Assembly (NCBI GenBank): GCA_900551705.1
Contig: URWY01000023.1
Location: 1-5,364 of the forward strand
Reading direction: 5' to 3'
Origin: an uncultured Bacillota bacterium
GTDB taxonomy: Bacteria > Bacillota > Clostridia > Christensenellales > UBA1242
Length of the DNA: 5,364 nt
Shown in pieces: positions 1-5,155 of the stretch (position 1 is the first letter of the stretch; every line of letters starts with the position of its first letter). Position numbers and translations under genes: made by a program. The notes under the pieces are model-generated. The model was given only the letters and a program-made list of their open reading frames with translations. It made no database searches and was not told the DNA's origin.

Positions 1-79
1 AAAAAATTTTTAATTTTTGTGGCATTCGCCAACTTTTTGCCACCCTTCAACCCCCTAAAAAGCCATTTTGAACAAAAAC

Positions 80-92
80 GCAACAGTGTTGC
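80..92 (-). terminator. Weak secondary hairpin after the operon terminator
   Basis: Read on the minus strand this is GCAAC-ACT-GTTGC, a 5-bp perfect stem with a 3-nt loop, followed by GTTTTTG. It begins right after the T7 tract of the main dnaJ terminator. The stem is short, so it is at best a back-up terminator or an RNA 3'-end structure. Positions 1-79 beyond it are AT-rich with no supportable gene; the only other structure there is a 4-bp stem TGGC/GCCA at 20-31. Confidence 0.3.
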
Positions 93-129
93 AAAAAAAT
101 AACAACCTATCGGGTTTGATAGGTTGTTA
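93..129 (-). terminator. Rho-independent terminator of the hrcA-grpE-dnaK-dnaJ operon
   Basis: The arms TAACAACCTATC (100-111) and GATAGGTTGTTA (118-129) form a perfect 12-bp stem with a 6-nt loop. On the minus strand the stem is followed immediately by seven T residues (99-93). It starts 10 bp after the dnaJ stop codon, as expected for an intrinsic terminator closing the operon. The plus-strand side lacks a T tract, so it is probably not bidirectional. Confidence 0.92.
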
Positions 130-138
130 AAAAATTAA

Positions 139-1278
139 TTATTTAATTTTATCTAAGTAATTTTTATATTTTGGATAATTGTTTACAGAATTTATTTCAG
201 TTATTTGTTTCAACAATTCTTTTGTTTTTTTGTCCAAACTTTTTGGGGGTTCAGTTTTAATTGTTACAAGCAAGTCGCCGTAAGCGTCACGATTAAGCAT
301 TTTTATGCCTTTATTTTTCAATCTCATAACTGTGCCACTGTTTGTGCATTCCTTGATTTCAAGGTCATATATTCCATTAAGTGTTGGAATTTGAATTTTA
401 CCGCCCAAAAGCGCAAGAGTGTATGGAATATTGACTTCAAGTTGCAAATCGTAGCCGTTACGAACAAGAAGTTTGTGTGGTGCAACACGAACATAGATAT
501 GCAAATCTCCGTTGACACCCTTTCTTAATGGTGCATTGCCTGCACCGCGCATTGTTATAGTTTGTCCGTTATCAATACCTGCTGGGACATTAACACGGAC
601 AGTTTTTTGAACTTTTTTATAACCTTTTCCACCACAAGTTGAACATTTTTCTTTAATAATTCTACCAGTGCCGTTACAATCTTTGCAAACGCCTTCTTGG
701 ATTGTTGTTCCAAACAGCGTATTTTGGGTATAACGAACACGGCCACTGCCCTTACAAGTTTGACAAGTTGTAAATTCCTTGCCATTTTTTGCGCCTGTTC
801 CAGAGCAATCTGCACAACTTTCAATTTTTGGAATTACAATTTCTTTTGTAACGCCAAAAGCCGCTTCTTCAAAAGTTAAGTTGATTGCAACATCAATATC
901 ATCGCCTTGTTCGACTGCTGAACTTGAACGACCGCCACCAAAAGCAGAAAAAATGTCGCCAAATATATCGCCGAAACCGCCAAAGCCGCCGCCAGAAAAG
1001 TTACCGCTTGAAAAACCGCCGCCGTTGCCGCCAAAGAAATCTGAGAAATTAGGTTGACCTTCTGCATTGCCGTATTGGTCATAATTTGCACGCTTTTTCT
1101 CGTCACCTAAGACTTCATACGCCTCATTAACTTCTTTGAACTTTTCAGCAGCGTCTTTATTATCTTTGTTTAAATCTGGGTGGTATTTTTTTGCAAGTTT
1201 ACGATATGCAGACTTAATTTCGTCTGCACTCGCTTTCTTGTCTACGCCCAAAACTTCATAATAATCTTTATTTGCCAT
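139..1278 (-). CDS. dnaJ: Chaperone protein DnaJ (Hsp40, type I)
   Basis: DnaJ is the cytoplasmic Hsp40 co-chaperone that binds unfolded protein, hands it to DnaK and stimulates DnaK's ATP hydrolysis. The 379-residue product has all type I parts in order. The J-domain is at about 3-70, with the HPD motif at 33-35. A Gly/Phe-rich linker covers about 78-116 and contains GDIFGDIF-like DIF motifs. Four zinc-binding repeats follow: CADCSGTG (155), CQTCKGSG (172), CKDCNGTG (198) and CSTCGGKG (212), all eight cysteines present. The C-terminal substrate-binding domains run from about 220 to 370. The length is normal for the family. I start it at the ATG giving MANKDYYEVLG, because that is the family N-terminus and AAGGCAG lies just upstream; the frame also stays open 15 codons further, to a GTG at 1323. 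It is last in the operon, 66 bp after dnaK. TAA stop. Confidence 0.98.
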   Translation of the reverse strand: MANKDYYEVLGVDKKASADEIKSAYRKLAKKYHPDLNKDNKDAAEKFKEVNEAYEVLGDEKKRANYDQYGNAEGQPNFSDFFGGNGGGFSSGNFSGGGFGGFGDIFGDIFSAFGGGRSSSAVEQGDDIDVAINLTFEEAAFGVTKEIVIPKIESCADCSGTGAKNGKEFTTCQTCKGSGRVRYTQNTLFGTTIQEGVCKDCNGTGRIIKEKCSTCGGKGYKKVQKTVRVNVPAGIDNGQTITMRGAGNAPLRKGVNGDLHIYVRVAPHKLLVRNGYDLQLEVNIPYTLALLGGKIQIPTLNGIYDLEIKECTNSGTVMRLKNKGIKMLNRDAYGDLLVTIKTEPPKSLDKKTKELLKQITEINSVNNYPKYKNYLDKIK

Positions 1279-1282
1279 AGTT

Positions 1283-1289
1283 CTGCCTT
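1283..1289 (-). promoter_or_regulatory. dnaJ ribosome binding site
   Basis: On the minus strand AAGGCAG precedes the ATG at 1278; AAGG is 7 nt from the start codon. This supports the MANKDYY start over the upstream in-frame GTG, whose upstream sequence (TTTTTACACAAATGA) offers no Shine-Dalgarno. Confidence 0.7.
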
Positions 1290-1302
1290 TTAAAAACACA
1301 AT

Positions 1303-1332
1303 AGTGGCCCCACAAAGAGCCACTCATTTGTG
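1303..1332 (-). other. Two overlapping, mutually exclusive hairpins between dnaK and dnaJ
   Basis: Hairpin one pairs AGTGGC (1319-1324 on the minus strand) with GCCACT (1303-1308), a 6-bp stem with a 10-nt loop. Hairpin two pairs CACAAA (1327-1332) with TTTGTG (1311-1316), also 6 bp with a 10-nt loop. Each arm of one lies in the loop of the other, so the order along the RNA is A-B-A'-B'. That order is also that of an H-type pseudoknot, but the 2-nt connecting loops look too short for both stems to form comfortably. The element starts 12 nt after the dnaK stop and ends 13 nt before the dnaJ Shine-Dalgarno. No T tract follows, so it is not an ordinary terminator. A role in RNA processing, stability or tuning of dnaJ expression is inference. 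Confidence 0.45.
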
Positions 1333-1344
1333 TAAAAATTTCAA

Positions 1345-3180
1345 TTAGTCAACAATAATTTCGTCTGGATTGTCATTGTTATTGTTGTCATTATTATTGT
1401 TTTCATTGTTTGATGCTTGTTGGTTTGCTTGTGCACTTGCTTGCGCATTTTGATACATCTTTGTAAAAACTTCATTTGAAACATTTGTCAATTCTTCCAA
1501 AGATTTTTTAAGAGTGTCTAAATCTGTTGTTTCAAAGTCTTTTTTACCTTTTTCAATGGCTTCTTCAAGTTTTTTCTTGTCTTCTTCGGCAAGTTTGTCA
1601 CCATTTTCTTTCAACATTTTTTCAAGTTGATAAACCATTTGGTCTGCTTGGTTCTTTGTGTCAACAAATTCTTTTCTCTTCTTATCTTCTTCGGCATGTG
1701 CTTCTGCTTCTTTAATCGCTTTGTCAATTTCTGCTTCTGAAAGGTTTGAAGATGCTGTGATTGTGATTTTTTGTTCTTTGTTTGTTCCTAAATCTTTTGC
1801 TGAAACATTAACAATGCCGTTAGCATCGATATCAAATGTAACTTCAATTTGTGGAACACCGCGTGGTGCTGGTGGAATATCTGTTAATTGGAAACGGCCA
1901 AGAGTTTTGTTTTGAGCAGCAAATTCTCTTTCACCTTGAAGAACATGGATATCAACGCCTGGTTGATTGTCAACAGCAGTTGAGAAAATTTGTGATTTTC
2001 TAGTTGGGATTGTTGTGTTTCTTTCAATTAATTTTGTGAAAACGCCACCGAGAGTTTCAATACCTAGTGAAAGTGGTGTAACATCAAGAAGAAGAACATC
2101 TTTAACTTCTCCGCCTAAAACGCCGGCTTGAATTGCAGCGCCGATAGCAACACATTCATCTGGGTTGATGCCTTTGTATGGTTCTTTTCCTGTGAAATTC
2201 TTAACTGCTTCAAAAACAGCAGGAATTCTTGTTGAACCACCAACTAAGATAACTTTGTTAATATCTGCATTTGAAAGTTTAGCATCTGCAAGCGCACGCT
2301 TTGTGCATTCGATTGTTTTTGCAACTAAATCTTCTGTCATATTATCAAATTTTGCTCTTGTAAGGTCATATTCAAGGTGTTTTGGACCATTAGCATCAGC
2401 AGTGATAAATGGCAAACTGATTGTTGTTTTTGTTGCTGCTGACAAGTCAATTTTTGCTTTTTCAGCGGCTTCTTTAAGTCTTTGCATTGCAAGTTTATCT
2501 TTTGACAAATCAATGTTTTCGGCTTTCTTAAATTCTTCAACTAACAAGTCGATAATTCTTTGGTCGAAATCATCACCGCCAAGTCTTGTATCACCATTTG
2601 TTGATAAAACTTCAAATACGCCGTCACCGATTTCAAGAATTGAAACATCGAATGTACCGCCACCAAGGTCATAAACAAGAATCTTTTGATTGTTGTTTTC
2701 GCCTTTGTCAAGGCCATAAGCAAGAGATGCTGCCGTAGGTTCGTTGATAATTCTCAAAACTTCAAGACCAGCGATTTTACCAGCGTCTTTAGTTGCTTGT
2801 CTTTGGCTGTCGTTAAAGTAAGCAGGAACCGTGATAACTGCTTGCGTTACTGGGCTACCCAAATAACTTTCAGCATCTGCTTTCAATTTTGATAAAATCA
2901 TAGCTGAAATTTCTGGTGCTGTGTATTCTTTTCCGCCTAATTTTACTCTATGGTCTGTTCCCATTTCTCTTTTAATTGATGTTACAGTGTTTTCGTGGTT
3001 TGCAACTGCTTGTCTTTTTGCAACTTGTCCAACAAGTCTTTCACCATCTTTATTAATAGCAACAACTGATGGTGTTGTTCTTCCGCCTTCTGCATTTGGA
3101 ATAACTGTTGGTTTACCACCTTCCATAACTGCAACACATGAATTTGTTGTTCCTAAGTCAATACCTATAATTTTTCCCAT
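1345..3180 (-). CDS. dnaK: Chaperone protein DnaK (Hsp70)
   Basis: DnaK is the cytoplasmic ATP-driven Hsp70 that binds and releases hydrophobic peptide stretches. The 611-residue product shows the three Hsp70 signatures: IDLGTTNS (7-14), DLGGGTFDVS (171-180) and ILVGGSTRIP (311-320). The interdomain linker DVLLLDVTPLSLG begins at 361. The peptide-binding beta domain follows (to about 500), then a Lys/Glu-rich helical lid (about 500-585). Between residues 70 and 90 it is short, lacking the insert of Gram-negative DnaK, as in Gram-positive proteins. The last 21 residues are Asn-rich and end in DEIIVD, a variant of the usual acidic tail. AGGAGG lies 7 nt before the ATG. The gene is third in the operon, 11 bp after grpE. 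TAA stop. Confidence 0.99.
   Translation of the reverse strand: MGKIIGIDLGTTNSCVAVMEGGKPTVIPNAEGGRTTPSVVAINKDGERLVGQVAKRQAVANHENTVTSIKREMGTDHRVKLGGKEYTAPEISAMILSKLKADAESYLGSPVTQAVITVPAYFNDSQRQATKDAGKIAGLEVLRIINEPTAASLAYGLDKGENNNQKILVYDLGGGTFDVSILEIGDGVFEVLSTNGDTRLGGDDFDQRIIDLLVEEFKKAENIDLSKDKLAMQRLKEAAEKAKIDLSAATKTTISLPFITADANGPKHLEYDLTRAKFDNMTEDLVAKTIECTKRALADAKLSNADINKVILVGGSTRIPAVFEAVKNFTGKEPYKGINPDECVAIGAAIQAGVLGGEVKDVLLLDVTPLSLGIETLGGVFTKLIERNTTIPTRKSQIFSTAVDNQPGVDIHVLQGEREFAAQNKTLGRFQLTDIPPAPRGVPQIEVTFDIDANGIVNVSAKDLGTNKEQKITITASSNLSEAEIDKAIKEAEAHAEEDKKRKEFVDTKNQADQMVYQLEKMLKENGDKLAEEDKKKLEEAIEKGKKDFETTDLDTLKKSLEELTNVSNEVFTKMYQNAQASAQANQQASNNENNNNDNNNNDNPDEIIVD
1369..1410 (-). repeat. 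AAC/AAT trinucleotide-rich tract coding for the Asn-rich DnaK tail
   Basis: The codons for DnaK residues 591-604 are nearly all AAC or AAT, broken by single GAA and GAC codons. The coding strand is therefore a run of imperfect AAY triplets, encoding NNENNNNDNNNNDN. Such a tract can change length by replication slippage without shifting the frame. It lies in the disordered C-terminal tail after the lid, where length changes should be tolerated. Confidence 0.7.
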
Positions 3181-3187
3181 AATACTA

Positions 3188-3193
3188 CCTCCT
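3188..3193 (-). promoter_or_regulatory. dnaK Shine-Dalgarno overlapping the grpE stop
   Basis: A perfect AGGAGG sits 7 nt before the dnaK ATG and shares two bases with the grpE TAG stop (3194-3192). This geometry suggests a very strong start with possible translational coupling between grpE and dnaK. Confidence 0.9.
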
Positions 3194-3725
3194 AATTTAA
3201 CTTGTTTACAACTACCTGGGCGTAGCGTAAAACTCTATCGTTTAATTTATAACCTGCTTGATAAACCTGAGCAACAACTCCGTCTTCAAGCGAATTATCG
3301 TTAATAACTGCAATGACATTTGCAACATTTGGGTCAAGTGGTTTATTTAAAACCTCAATCTCTTCAATATGCAAATTTTTCAATGATTGTTTCAAATCTT
3401 TTTCAATCATTTCAACGCCTTGCAACACTTTTTCGTCTTTTATCATAAGTTTCGCTTTTTCAATCGAATCAATAGCGGGAAACATTTTTGTAACTGCTTC
3501 AACTATTCCTTCAATTCGAGCGTTTTTCACGATGTCTGCCGACCTTTTTCGATAGTTATCAAACTCAGCCTGCAATCTTTGCGCCATTTGCAAATATTCG
3601 TTATTTTTGTCATCAACCTTTTGTTCACAACTGCATTCTTCTTCACATTTACATTCTTCGCATTCGCAAGTCTCTGTTTGATTACTTTCATTTATTTTTT
3701 CATGATTTTTATTCTTCTTTGACAT
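3192..3725 (-). CDS. grpE: Nucleotide exchange factor GrpE, with an unusual Cys-rich N-terminal tail
   Basis: GrpE is the homodimeric exchange factor that releases ADP from DnaK. The 177-residue product has the family's long helical region from about residue 42, with the AEFDNYRKR motif at about 53-61. A compact beta domain ends in the conserved-type segment DRVLRYAQVVVNK. The N-terminal 40 residues are charged and probably disordered. They contain an odd cluster, CECEECKCEEECSCE, with cysteines at 20, 22, 25, 27, 31 and 33: three CxC pairs set in glutamates. There is no other cysteine in the protein. I know of no such cluster in the well-studied GrpE proteins of E. coli or Bacillus subtilis. 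It resembles metal-binding CxC clusters, but metal binding here is inference. The start is ATG with AAGGAG 5 nt upstream. Second in the operon, 9 bp after hrcA. TAG stop. Confidence 0.97.
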   Translation of the reverse strand: MSKKNKNHEKINESNQTETCECEECKCEEECSCEQKVDDKNNEYLQMAQRLQAEFDNYRKRSADIVKNARIEGIVEAVTKMFPAIDSIEKAKLMIKDEKVLQGVEMIEKDLKQSLKNLHIEEIEVLNKPLDPNVANVIAVINDNSLEDGVVAQVYQAGYKLNDRVLRYAQVVVNKLN

Positions 3726-3730
3726 CTTTT

Positions 3731-3736
3731 CTCCTT
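3731..3736 (-). promoter_or_regulatory. grpE Shine-Dalgarno overlapping the hrcA stop
   Basis: AAGGAG lies 5 nt before the grpE ATG and shares two bases with the hrcA TAA stop (3737-3735). The overlap suggests a ribosome finishing hrcA can help initiation at grpE. Confidence 0.85.
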
Positions 3737-4757
3737 AAAATTTGTCTGGCAATTTGTCCAAGTTCTCAATTTCACTCGCAACAAATTTTATCGCTGATGC
3801 AATAAGTGAATAATCCATTCTTTGTGGTCCAACAACTCCAAACGAGCCGATATTTTTGCCGCCAACAATAATTGGTGCTTTAACAACTGAATAACCCGCC
3901 TCGCCTTGAACTCCATCTTTCACTTCAACGGAAATATCTTCTTCATCACCAGTAAACAACTCAGTTAGTTCGTCTTCATCTTCCAAAAGACCAAAAACTT
4001 TTTGAGCATTTTTGATGTTTTCTTGATTTCCCATCGCCAAAAGTTTCATAGAACCTGCTGAACGAACCGCCATGCTTTTATGCTGCAAAACTTTTCGAAT
4101 TGACTCTAACAAGTTATCAACAACATCTTTATATTCATCAAGTTGACTATTGAACATACTTTCAAATGAGTCAAATTCGTCAATCATTTGTTTAAGCGTT
4201 TTACCTGCAAACATTTTTGTCAAATTTGCCCCAGCATCTTCACAAGCCTTCTGACTTGCCTTAACATTCAAATTGTTATTGATAATTCCATGAGTCGTTC
4301 TTAAAAGAACAAGCGCATTTTCAGCAATAAGTGGGATAATTTTAACTTCTTCCAAGATTAAATTGTCGTAGCCATTCATCATCACAACCGCTGGATAGTT
4401 GGTCGCTTCTGACACAATTTTGGCAAGTTCGGAAACAATTTCTGACACAGATTTTGTTCTTTCTTGCAAAATTTTTTGAACGCTGTCAATTTTGCTTTCA
4501 TCAACCTTTAAATCAGAAAGCAACGAAGATACATAATATCTATAACCTTCCGATGTTGGCACTCTGCCACTTGATGTGTGAAGTTGTCTTAAAAAACCCA
4601 TCGCTTCAAGAGCGTTAAGTTCGTTTCTAAGCGTAGCCGAACTTACATCATTCAAATGCCTATCTTTAACCCCACCACTCGTGATTGGACTAGCATCTTT
4701 GATATAATCTTCAACCACCGCACAAAGAATTTCCTTTTTCCTTTGACTAAGTTCCAC
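3735..4757 (-). CDS. hrcA: Heat-inducible transcription repressor HrcA
   Basis: HrcA is the dimeric repressor that binds CIRCE and shuts off class I heat-shock genes; in studied species GroEL keeps it active. The 340-residue product has the N-terminal winged-helix DNA-binding domain at about 1-76. It includes the family hallmark SSATLRNELNALEAMGFL (39-56) and HTSSGRVPTSEGYRYYV (60-76). The GAF-like effector/dimerisation part fills the rest, including a VVGPQRMDYSLIASAI stretch near the C-terminus (usual form GPxRMxY). The length is normal. The start is GTG, chosen because it gives the family beginning (MELSQRKKEIL) and has AGGTGA 4 nt upstream; no ATG fits. It is first in the operon, just after CIRCE, so it should repress its own synthesis. 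TAA stop. Confidence 0.98.
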   Translation of the reverse strand: MELSQRKKEILCAVVEDYIKDASPITSGGVKDRHLNDVSSATLRNELNALEAMGFLRQLHTSSGRVPTSEGYRYYVSSLLSDLKVDESKIDSVQKILQERTKSVSEIVSELAKIVSEATNYPAVVMMNGYDNLILEEVKIIPLIAENALVLLRTTHGIINNNLNVKASQKACEDAGANLTKMFAGKTLKQMIDEFDSFESMFNSQLDEYKDVVDNLLESIRKVLQHKSMAVRSAGSMKLLAMGNQENIKNAQKVFGLLEDEDELTELFTGDEEDISVEVKDGVQGEAGYSVVKAPIIVGGKNIGSFGVVGPQRMDYSLIASAIKFVASEIENLDKLPDKF

Positions 4758-4761
4758 AATA

Positions 4762-4767
4762 TCACCT
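4762..4767 (-). promoter_or_regulatory. hrcA ribosome binding site (GTG start)
   Basis: On the minus strand AGGTGA lies 4 nt before the GTG at 4757. It supports the GTG as the true start. Both the RBS (one mismatch to AGGAGG core) and the GTG are weaker than those of grpE and dnaK, which would keep repressor output below chaperone output. Confidence 0.75.
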
Positions 4768-4779
4768 ATTTCGACTTTA

Positions 4780-4806
4780 TTAGCACTCTCTATTTCAGAC
4801 TGCTAG
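4780..4806 (-). promoter_or_regulatory. CIRCE operator (HrcA binding site)
   Basis: On the plus strand the site reads TTAGCACTC, 9 nt, GACTGCTAG. The consensus is TTAGCACTC-N9-GAGTGCTAA. The half nearer hrcA matches 9 of 9; the half nearer the promoter matches 7 of 9, differing at its third and last bases. It sits immediately after the -10 box, covering the predicted transcription start, so bound HrcA would block RNA polymerase. It lies 22 bp before the hrcA start and would also be transcribed into the 5' leader. No second CIRCE was seen in the window. Confidence 0.95.
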
Positions 4807-4810
4807 CAAT

Positions 4811-4838
4811 ATTATATGCATAAAAAATAAAAAGTCAA
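4811..4838 (-). promoter_or_regulatory. Vegetative (sigma-A type) promoter of the hrcA operon
   Basis: On the minus strand there is TTGACT (4838-4833), a 16-bp spacer, then a perfect TATAAT (4816-4811). The predicted start of transcription is near 4804, inside CIRCE. A- and T-tracts at 4842-4847, 4854-4858 and 4859-4864, spaced about one helical turn, lie upstream and could act as an UP element or bend the DNA. The pairing of a housekeeping promoter with CIRCE is the standard class I heat-shock design. Confidence 0.9.
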
Positions 4839-4868
4839 CAGTTTTTTGCCAACTTTTTAAAAAATTTT

Positions 4869-5072
4869 TTAATTTTCCAATCCTAATAAATAATCTGCAC
4901 TCACATCATAAAATTTTGCAAGCGAAACAATCATTTCAACATTCGGTTCTAATTTGCCTCTTTCATATTTGCTGTAATTTGACCTATCAATATTCAAATA
5001 GTCCGCGACTTTTTGTTGCGTTAAGCCCTTTTCAACTCTTAAATTTTTTATAATTGCACAAAATTTTTCCAT
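4869..5072 (-). CDS. Small XRE-family helix-turn-helix regulator
   Basis: This 67-residue protein is essentially one Cro/C1-type HTH domain. It shows the characteristic order NLRVEKGLTQQKVADYLNI, then DRSNYSKYERGKLEPN (the recognition-helix region with YERG), then LAKFYDVSADYLLGLEN, the usual C-terminal ending in Bacillota. There is no effector or membrane domain. I place the start at the ATG at 5072, preceded by AGGTAA 4 nt upstream. An in-frame ATG at 5096 would add eight residues (MSIDLGKF) but has no well-spaced Shine-Dalgarno, and those codons overlap the -35 box of the divergent gene. Its likely operator is the palindrome at 5128-5144, making it a probable repressor of the divergent Cys-rich gene and perhaps of itself. 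I could not find a convincing promoter or a terminator for it, and it reads toward hrcA 111 bp downstream. TAA stop. Its target and signal are unknown. Confidence 0.9.
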   Translation of the reverse strand: MEKFCAIIKNLRVEKGLTQQKVADYLNIDRSNYSKYERGKLEPNVEMIVSLAKFYDVSADYLLGLEN

Positions 5073-5076
5073 AAAC

Positions 5077-5082
5077 TTACCT
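5077..5082 (-). promoter_or_regulatory. Ribosome binding site that decides the XRE gene start
   Basis: AGGTAA on the minus strand lies 4 nt before the ATG at 5072 (AGG is 7 nt from it). The upstream ATG at 5096 has only AGGG about 13 nt away, too far for good initiation. This favours the 67-residue form over the 75-residue form. Confidence 0.55.
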
Positions 5083-5089
5083 AAATCTA

Positions 5090-5118
5090 TTGACATTGTG
5101 CCATTTTTACCCTAAAAT
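5090..5118 (+). promoter_or_regulatory. Strong promoter for the divergent Cys-rich gene
   Basis: A perfect -35 box TTGACA (5090-5095), an ideal 17-bp spacer and the -10 box TAAAAT (5113-5118, five of six to consensus) lie on the plus strand. Predicted transcription start is near 5125, about 30 nt before the ATG at 5156. The -35 box lies within the upstream codons of the longer XRE reading frame. The spacer carries a TTTTTACCC half-site (5104-5112) related to the palindrome downstream. Confidence 0.85.
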
Positions 5119-5127
5119 TTTCATAAA

Positions 5128-5144
5128 TGGGTAAAAATTACCCA
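5128..5144. promoter_or_regulatory. Palindromic operator, probable XRE repressor site
   Basis: TGGGTAAAAATTACCCA is a perfect inverted repeat with 7-bp arms and a 3-bp centre. It lies just downstream of the predicted start of plus-strand transcription and touches the Shine-Dalgarno of the Cys-rich gene. A third copy of the half-site, ATTTTTACCC (5103-5112), lies between the -35 and -10 boxes and is a perfect 10-bp inverted repeat of 5129-5138. The two TTACCC copies (5107 and 5138) are 31 bp apart, about three helical turns, so bound dimers could face the same side of the DNA. Binding by the adjacent XRE protein is inferred from position and symmetry. Confidence 0.75.
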
Positions 5145-5155
5145 AAGGAGCATTT

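Noticed and set aside
28..38. The 11-mer GCCAACTTTTT repeated at 4848-4858, with similar A/T runs nearby at both places.
   Set aside because: Short and AT-rich, with the surrounding blocks in a different order; probably chance or a general intergenic composition bias, not flanking repeats of a mobile element.
100..129. The dnaJ terminator acting in both directions.
   Set aside because: The stem is symmetric but on the plus strand it is followed by A-rich sequence, not a T tract.
1279..1323. A 15-residue N-terminal extension of DnaJ from an in-frame GTG.
   Set aside because: The extension (MALCGATIVF...) does not resemble DnaJ, has no ribosome binding site and is the hairpin region read as protein; the ATG at 1278 gives the family N-terminus with an upstream AAGGCAG.
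1324..1352. A possible dnaJ-specific promoter starting with TTGACT at the end of dnaK.
   Set aside because: No acceptable -10 box lies 16-18 bp downstream; the -35 look-alike comes from the last dnaK codons.
2165..2674. A 169-codon open frame on the plus strand opposite dnaK.
   Set aside because: It is the antisense shadow of a strongly conserved gene with low-complexity Ser/Phe-rich composition and no recognisable domain. The same holds for the other plus-strand frames opposite dnaJ, dnaK and grpE.
139..4757. Absence of tryptophan in HrcA, GrpE, DnaK and DnaJ and absence of TGA stops, hinting at TGA recoding.
   Set aside because: These families are naturally poor in tryptophan, the frames are full length under the standard code, and the one Trp in the Cys-rich protein uses TGG. 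Too few stops to draw a conclusion.
5097..5109. A five-codon frame ATGGCACAATGTCAATAG on the minus strand before the XRE gene, as a leader peptide.
   Set aside because: It has AGGG nearby but is too short and has no sign of attenuation structure; most likely chance.
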